A stretch of 11,410 nt of DNA. Origin: Anaerolineaceae bacterium. GTDB lineage: Bacteria; Chloroflexota; Anaerolineae; Anaerolineales; Anaerolineaceae. Numbering within the stretch: position 1 is the first letter of the stretch; each line of letters begins with the position of its first letter. Location: positions 1 to 11,410 of the forward strand of contig DOEX01000110.1 of assembly GCA_003532515.1 (NCBI GenBank). Direction: 5' to 3'. Shown one piece after another: positions 8,120-11,410 of this stretch. The position numbers were made by a program, and so were the translations under genes. Below the pieces are notes generated by a model. The model was not told the origin of the DNA. It searched no databases and saw only the letters and a program-made list of their open reading frames with translations.

Positions 8120-8211
8120 CGTGAAATATTCCTGCATATTTCTAAGGGTAATGTGGTGGTGGGACTAACCTTTACAGGGTAATAAAGCCCCCTCCGTAAG
8201 GTCAAATTAGC

Positions 8212-8234
8212 ACTGTCTTGGGAGACCTGACAGT
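8212..8234. repeat. Short inverted repeat in the maf-rnz spacer
   Basis: ACTGTC at 8212-8217 pairs with GACAGT at 8229-8234 around an 11-base loop (TTGGGAGACCT). It lies 7 bases from the next hairpin. Variants of ACCTGACAG are, to my recollection, common in dispersed repeats of Chloroflexota intergenic DNA; this is not verified here. Confidence 0.4.
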
Positions 8235-8241
8235 CAAATCA

Positions 8242-8266
8242 CGCACTCGGTGAGGACACCGGTGCG
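8242..8266 (-). terminator. Strong hairpin after rnz, possible terminator without T-tract
   Basis: CGCAC (8242-8246), a bulged T, and CGGTG (8248-8252) pair with CACCG (8257-8261) and GTGCG (8262-8266) around the tetraloop AGGA, giving ten almost all G-C pairs. It begins 15 bases past the rnz stop, so it may end the three-gene rnz transcript or protect its 3' end. On the minus strand it is followed by TGATTTGAC, which is not a proper U-tract, so intrinsic termination is uncertain. It may instead belong to the repeat island. Confidence 0.45.
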
Positions 8267-8281
8267 ATCAACATAGTACGA

Positions 8282-9202
8282 TTATTCTGCTTTTTTTATC
8301 TGGTAATTGTCAAAATCTCTTGCCAGCCAGGTTTGCGGAAATACCGCTCTGGCTTCGTCCAAAATATCATCATCGCGATATCGACGCGAGAGGTGCGTGA
8401 GAATCAGCTGACCTGCTCCAGCTTCTTTTGCCAGGGTTGCCGATTGTTCAGCTGTACTATGACCAAAAGTCTCAGCCATTTCACGCTCTTCAGTTAAATA
8501 GGTAGCTTCCATTACCAACCCATCGACCCCTCGTACGTGTTCAAGCAGCTTTTCTGGTCTGCCCACATCTCCAACCACTGCCAGGCTTGTTCCTGGAACT
8601 TCAGGACCAAGAACCTGGTCGGGTTGGATGACGCGTCCATCAGTCAACGTAATCGCTTTTCCCGCCACCAGATCCTTGCGCCAGGGTCCCGGCGGAATTC
8701 CCAGCGCTTCAGCGGCCTGGGGAATAAACGGTCGTCTGCCAAACTCATCGAAACGAAAACCCAGCGAGCCAGACCCACGATGGTCAACCGCAAAGGCGGT
8801 GATTTGAAACTTATCGGTAGAGAAGATCAGACCAGGTTTGATGTCAAACAAATTGACCGGGATCGGAGCAGGCTGTCTGCGCAAAACCACACCGTTGATC
8901 AGGTCATCCACTCTTTCCATAGTGTGTCGGCTGCCGTAGAGATTGACTTCATCAATCGCTTCCCAGCGTAGAAAAGTTGAAAGTAAACCCGCCAGCCCTA
9001 AAATATGGTCAAGATGCCCATGGGTTAATAAAATATGGTTCAGGCGTTTAAACCCGATGCCGCTCTTAAGAATTTGGCGTTGAGTGCCCTCACCGCAATC
9101 TACCATGAAACGATACTCATCGTGTTGCACGACAAGCGAGGAAAGACCACGTTTAATGGAAGGGGCAGAGGCAGACGTGCCTAAAAAGGTTAGTTCAAAC
9201 AA
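8282..9202 (-). CDS. rnz: Ribonuclease Z (tRNase Z, short form), TTG start
   Basis: This metallo-beta-lactamase-fold endonuclease cuts pre-tRNA after the discriminator base to make the mature 3' end. The 306 residues match the short form. The zinc ligands are visible: H61-G-H63-L-D65-H66, His141 (VDHRGS), Asp212 (GDVG), His248 (GHST) and His270 (LTHLSRRY). The arm region PPGPWRKDLVAG at about 170-181 matches the substrate-binding exosite segment of the family. The start codon is TTG: the frame is closed by the stop of the upstream gene seven codons earlier, there is no ATG or GTG in between, and the family N-terminus (MFELTFLGTSAS) begins right here. AAAGG lies 11 bases upstream as a modest Shine-Dalgarno sequence. 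It is the last gene of a three-gene unit, 18 bases after the preceding stop. Confidence 0.97.
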   Translation of the reverse strand: MFELTFLGTSASAPSIKRGLSSLVVQHDEYRFMVDCGEGTQRQILKSGIGFKRLNHILLTHGHLDHILGLAGLLSTFLRWEAIDEVNLYGSRHTMERVDDLINGVVLRRQPAPIPVNLFDIKPGLIFSTDKFQITAFAVDHRGSGSLGFRFDEFGRRPFIPQAAEALGIPPGPWRKDLVAGKAITLTDGRVIQPDQVLGPEVPGTSLAVVGDVGRPEKLLEHVRGVDGLVMEATYLTEEREMAETFGHSTAEQSATLAKEAGAGQLILTHLSRRYRDDDILDEARAVFPQTWLARDFDNYQIKKAE

Positions 9203-9220
9203 TTGACTTAGTGCCTTTGC

Positions 9221-9427
9221 TTATCCTGGATTTTGGCTGATTTTTCCGATTTGTTTGAAGGCATTTACAGCAGTCAAACCCAATTGCAGACCTTGTGATG
9301 CTGTGATAGGCAACTTGTTCGAACTTTCTTCAGAGGTCGCAATAAAATTCAAGGCAGCCTTATATCCAAGAAAAGCTCCCAATAGCGTTCCGACGATCAG
9401 GGTAATTGTCTTAATATTTTGGTTCAT
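9221..9427 (-). CDS. Small single-pass membrane protein with glycine zipper, unknown function
   Basis: This 68-residue protein has an ATG start and a good Shine-Dalgarno sequence (AAAGGA, 8 bases upstream). Residues about 7-29 form one hydrophobic segment containing Gly13-x3-Gly17-x3-Gly21, a glycine-zipper pattern that usually mediates helix-helix packing in membranes. The rest (SEESSNKLPITASQ onward) is polar, with a second weakly amphipathic stretch at about 44-62. It sits 3 bases after the stop of the upstream membrane-protein gene and 18 bases before rnz, so the three genes look co-transcribed. It might be a partner of the 150-residue protein encoded just before it. I do not recognise the family. 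Confidence 0.75.
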   Translation of the reverse strand: MNQNIKTITLIVGTLLGAFLGYKAALNFIATSEESSNKLPITASQGLQLGLTAVNAFKQIGKISQNPG

Positions 9428-9430
9428 GAG

Positions 9431-9883
9431 TTAATTCCTTTTATCAAAAAGCCTGGTGTTCAAACTGCGTACCACCTGCTTTGCCTTTTCGCGATTTTGG
9501 TTCAGGCTCAGGATGGGTTGGACGCTGATGTCAGCTCCTTTACGGATATACCAGCGCGTCTTTTCCAAGAACTGCAAAGCCTTCAAGCCCGCTGGCGGGA
9601 TTACAGCCTTCAGTTTTATAAAGCCATAAATAATACCTATGAGAAGAATCAGATTGATGAGGGCAATAAACAATACTGGTAATATCACCAGCACGGTTGC
9701 CGCGCCGCTTACTTCAGCAACTCCCGGGCTGAAACGTCCATTCCGGATGATCAGAAAAACCAGACCCGCTAACAGTAAAACGGAAAACAAGACCACCGGA
9801 AAAATAATCTGCCAGAAACGTTCTTGCTTGTGAGCCTTGACGGCAGGAGTTTCAAAGTAGCTGCTGGTTTCTTTCGCTTCCAT
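9431..9883 (-). CDS. Two-helix membrane protein of unknown function
   Basis: This 150-residue protein has an ATG start. A charged N-terminus of about 24 residues is followed by hydrophobic segments at about 25-47 and 62-90, separated by a short loop (RNGRFSPGVAEVSG). The basic C-terminal about 60 residues (KLKAVIPPAGLKALQFLEKT and onward, ending LFDKRN) probably lie in the cytoplasm together with the N-terminus. It opens the unit that leads into the 68-residue membrane protein and rnz. There is no Shine-Dalgarno sequence; a TAAAAT box ends 6 bases before the ATG, which suggests leaderless translation. No enzymatic motif is visible and I do not recognise the family. Confidence 0.8.
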   Translation of the reverse strand: MEAKETSSYFETPAVKAHKQERFWQIIFPVVLFSVLLLAGLVFLIIRNGRFSPGVAEVSGAATVLVILPVLFIALINLILLIGIIYGFIKLKAVIPPAGLKALQFLEKTRWYIRKGADISVQPILSLNQNREKAKQVVRSLNTRLFDKRN

Positions 9884-9889
9884 AGCAGT

Positions 9890-9895
9890 ATTTTA
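9890..9895 (-). promoter_or_regulatory. Candidate -10 box for a leaderless transcript of the rnz unit
   Basis: On the minus strand TAAAAT reads 9895-9890, and the usual 7-base distance to the start point lands on the A of the ATG at 9883. The absence of a Shine-Dalgarno sequence agrees with leaderless translation. The -35 region is poor: the best is TCAACA at a 19-base spacing. This is inference from spacing only. Confidence 0.4.
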
Positions 9896-10100
9896 ACACG
9901 AGAAAACGGATTGCTGTTGAATGTAGAGGAAACATTTATTCAAACCCGTTCTCTTCGCGAAATTGCCAAAGCAAACAAGGTGTAGACGGCAGGGGCTTTT
10001 TTTATCCGTTTGACCGTGGCAAAGCGGTTGCAAATATTCTGTGAACTTACCAAATTTAGCGGGTGGATAATTTGTTGCCGGTAATTTTTTTAAAAACCAC
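9896..10100. other. Non-coding divergent spacer, left part
   Basis: About 200 bases between the rnz unit and the recX promoter show no convincing coding frame, tRNA or known RNA motif. A small stem, GACCG/CGGTT, surrounds the loop TGGCAAAG near 10014-10031. Several T-runs (near 9991-9997 and 10084-10090) lack a preceding GC-rich stem, so I do not call terminators. Confidence 0.5.
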
Positions 10101-10110
10101 TTAAATTGGC

Positions 10111-10139
10111 TTCATAATTTTGTATAATTACTGTATAAT
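10111..10139 (+). promoter_or_regulatory. Promoter of the recX leader, tandem TATAAT boxes
   Basis: The nine-base word TGTATAATT occurs twice, 11 bases apart, giving perfect TATAAT boxes at 10123-10128 and 10134-10139. The second is 17 bases downstream of TTCATA (10111-10116; four of six matches to TTGACA), so it is the better supported promoter, with a start near 10146. The first box has only a poor -35 and might give an alternative start or a pausing element. It is the only clear promoter upstream of recX. Confidence 0.6.
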
Positions 10140-10145
10140 TTATTT

Positions 10146-10433
10146 AAGAATTAAACACCTGGACATGGTTCATAACTGGACCTTGGGCTTTAAGTGATTT
10201 GACAATTGGTTAGTATGTGGATCGGTTGGGTAGCGCCCACCGACTTTTGGAATTTTTCGCCCTTATCGCATAAGGGCTATGAAACAAAGGCGAGACGGCA
10301 GTTGATAGTTAACAATTTTTAGTTAAAACTGAACTCTTAATTGTGGTCGGAACCTGAACCGATTCCCAAAAAACGCATCTACCCTTTTTCAAGTAAGGAA
10401 CTTAAAGCCATGGTCATGAACCCTGGCTTTTTT
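10146..10433 (+). ncRNA. Structured leader RNA or ncRNA upstream of recX, family not recognised
   Basis: About 290 nt without a conserved-looking coding frame carry strong secondary structure. Long-range closure: 10167-10173 (GGTTCAT) pairs with 10416-10422, 10179-10182 (GACC) with 10412-10415, and 10186-10194 (GGCTTTAAG) with 10401-10409, about 20 pairs in order. Inside lie a hairpin at 10222-10243 (TCGGT, bulged T, GGG, pairing with CCCACCGA), an 8-bp hairpin at 10259-10277 (GCCCTTAT/ATAAGGGC), and a weaker stem at about 10299-10331 (CAGTT/AACTG outside TTAAC/GTTAA). The 3' end is an intrinsic terminator whose left arm and loop are the same bases used in the closure. It may be an attenuator or riboswitch controlling recX, or a free-standing ncRNA. 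I find no tmRNA, RNase P, SRP, T-box, TPP or cobalamin signatures; a 6S-like RNA is not excluded. Confidence 0.5.
10404..10433 (+). terminator. Intrinsic terminator immediately before recX
   Basis: AAAGCCA (10404-10410) pairs with TGGCTTT (10424-10430). After a T/C mismatch, GGT (10412-10414) pairs with ACC (10420-10422), leaving a five-base loop CATGA. Six T residues follow at 10428-10433, partly overlapping the right arm. This is a textbook Rho-independent terminator, yet it ends 7 bases before the recX ATG with no room for another promoter, so recX expression must depend on read-through. Confidence 0.75.
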
Positions 10434-10440
10434 GATAACA

Positions 10441-11088
10441 ATGGCAAATTTAATTACGGACATTCAAGCGCAGAAGCGCAATCGCAACCGGGTAAATATC
10501 TACCTGGGCGGTCAATATGCTTTCTCACTCGACAGAATGGCAGCTGGCTGGTTAACAGTTGGCCGCGCTCTGAGCGATGAAGACATTTCTCGTCTTCAGG
10601 AGAAAGATGAATTCGAGACCGCTCTGAACCGGGCGATGCACTTCCTCAGTTTTCGCGCCCGCTCCCAGCAGGAGATGCAAACCTATCTTCTTAAAAAGGG
10701 ATTTGAACCTGCTCTGATCGACCGCGTGATCACCCGACTGAAGGAAGAGAAGTTGGTCGATGATCTCGATTTCGCCCAAAACTGGCTGGATAGTCGCCAG
10801 AGGTTTCGCCCACGCAGCAAGAGTTTGATGAAACTCGAACTACGTCAAAAAGGCGTTGCCGAGACCGAGATTGACCAAGCTCTCCAATCTTCGAACCTGG
10901 ATGATCTGGAATTAGCCTTGACTGCCGGTAGAAAACTGAGCCGCCGTTATCAACTCCTTGACAAGCTCGAATACAACCGAAAACTTGGTGCTGCCCTGCA
11001 GCGCCGGGGTTTCTCTTACGGAATTGTCCGGGATTGCCTTTCACTTTTGTGGAAGGAAAAGTCAGAACCCTCAGGTGTGGAACAATAG
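10441..11088 (+). CDS. recX: Regulatory protein RecX
   Basis: RecX binds the RecA filament and limits its extension and recombinase activity. The 215 residues (from ATG 10441) show the family layout. The N-terminal segment ITDIQAQKRNRNRVNIYLGG with QYAFSL is followed by three-helix repeats, visible around ALNRAMHFLSFRARSQQEMQ, VDDLDFAQNWLDSRQRFRPR and YNRKLGAALQRRGFSYGIVR. I chose ATG 10441; an in-frame TTG at 10432 would add only three residues. No Shine-Dalgarno sequence precedes 10441. The nearest good one, TAAGGAA at 10394-10400, is positioned for an ATG at 10410 in a different frame. The gene lies behind a terminator, so read-through of the leader is probably the control point. recA is not in the window. 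rny follows 20 bases later, in what appears to be the same transcript. Confidence 0.93.
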   Translation: MANLITDIQAQKRNRNRVNIYLGGQYAFSLDRMAAGWLTVGRALSDEDISRLQEKDEFETALNRAMHFLSFRARSQQEMQTYLLKKGFEPALIDRVITRLKEEKLVDDLDFAQNWLDSRQRFRPRSKSLMKLELRQKGVAETEIDQALQSSNLDDLELALTAGRKLSRRYQLLDKLEYNRKLGAALQRRGFSYGIVRDCLSLLWKEKSEPSGVEQ

Positions 11089-11108
11089 AAAATGGAGCAA
11101 CTGACAAA

Positions 11109-11410
11109 ATGAAAATCTTTTTACAACAAAATTCACCAGGACTTGGTCCTATGCTTTTTGTGTGGATCGGTCTCGCCTTGCTGGTCGGTGCCCTGGTTGG
11201 GTACTTGATTTTTTCGACGATCCGCAAGAACAAAGAAGAGAAGCTGAAACAAACCAGCAATGACATTCTGGCTGAGGCGCGTGAGAAAGCCCGCCAAGCC
11301 GAACTCGATGCCAAAGACCAGGCACTCAAAATCATTCGCGATGCCGAAAACGAGATTAAGAACCGCCGAATCGAGCTCAACAAGGAAGATGACCGATTGG
11401 TCAAACGCCG
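11109..11410 (+). CDS. rny: Ribonuclease Y, N-terminal part (cut by window edge)
   Basis: The frame opens at ATG 11109 and runs 100 codons to the right edge. The first residues MKIFLQQNSPGLGP lead into a transmembrane helix at about 15-37 (MLFVWIGLALLVGALVGYLI). A highly charged, Ala/Glu/Lys-rich coiled coil follows (EKLKQTSNDILAEAREKARQ onward, including NRRIELNKEDDRLVKR), exactly the N-terminal architecture of RNase Y. The KH and HD domains that bind and cut RNA lie beyond the window. RNase Y is a membrane-anchored endoribonuclease that starts mRNA decay. GGAG at 11094-11097 serves as Shine-Dalgarno sequence at a somewhat long 11-base spacing. Proximity to recA/recX genes is known in several phyla, which supports the call. 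Confidence 0.9.
   Translation, partial: MKIFLQQNSPGLGPMLFVWIGLALLVGALVGYLIFSTIRKNKEEKLKQTSNDILAEAREKARQAELDAKDQALKIIRDAENEIKNRRIELNKEDDRLVKR

Noticed and set aside
8005..8205. 66-residue minus-strand frame in the maf-rnz spacer
   Set aside because: It runs through the palindromic repeats, its residues reflect the repeat bases, there is no Shine-Dalgarno sequence and no recognisable domain.
9981..10012. T-run near 9991 as a terminator for a plus-strand transcript
   Set aside because: No stable GC stem precedes it on either strand and no gene ends there.
10341..10380. Resemblance to the TPP riboswitch (GGAACCTGAACC)
   Set aside because: The CTGAGA element and the rest of the THI-box are absent, and the following bases do not form the expected helix.
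10341..10580. 79-codon plus-strand frame covering the recX leader and the recX 5' end
   Set aside because: It begins with TTG inside the structured leader and overlaps recX in another frame; the recX frame matches its family. Only the ATG 10410 sub-frame is kept, as a speculative finding.
10730..11404. 224-codon minus-strand frame opposite recX and rny
   Set aside because: Shadow of two recognisable plus-strand genes; Ser/Arg-rich composition typical of antisense frames.

Overview
The window looks like a chromosomal segment of a monoderm bacterium of the phylum Chloroflexota, most likely class Anaerolineae. This is inferred from style rather than a marker gene: several lipoproteins have a lipobox followed by a Thr/Pro/Glu-rich spacer, two are large family-5 solute-binding proteins, a MecA_N-type penicillin-binding protein is lipid-anchored, and SD-led genes sit beside candidate leaderless ones. 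No mobile element, CRISPR array, tRNA or rRNA gene was seen.

Layout. Everything from 1 to 9883 is on the minus strand, and everything from about 10100 to the right edge is on the plus strand. From left to right: (a) 1-1483, a peptide/nickel-type solute-binding lipoprotein cut by the window edge, driven by a perfect TTGACA-17-TATAAT promoter; (b) 1578-2138, a four-helix membrane protein of unknown function with an extended -10 promoter; (c) 7998 down to 2272, a tightly packed unit maf > class B PBP > rsgA > second solute-binding lipoprotein, with 29-bp (or 17-bp) overlap, 21-nt gap and 4-bp overlap at its junctions; (d) 7999-8281, an intergenic island with three hairpin-forming palindromes; (e) 9883 down to 8282, a three-gene unit of two small membrane proteins followed by rnz (tRNase Z, TTG start); (f) 9884-10440, a long non-coding stretch; (g) recX and the start of rny (RNase Y).

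The most unusual part is the non-coding leader of recX. A promoter with two TATAAT boxes precedes about 290 nt of strongly structured sequence that ends in a classic intrinsic terminator only 7 nt before the recX ATG. The 5' end of the leader can pair over about 20 bp with the terminator's left arm and loop. The two structures are mutually exclusive, which is the geometry of a transcription attenuator or riboswitch, or of a stand-alone ncRNA with a closing stem. I could not match it to a known RNA family.

Functionally, unit (c) joins nucleotide-pool/division control (Maf), cell-wall cross-linking (PBP) and 30S ribosome maturation (RsgA) with an extracellular binding protein. Unit (e) is tRNA 3'-end processing. 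The plus-strand unit couples RecA modulation (RecX) with mRNA turnover (RNase Y).
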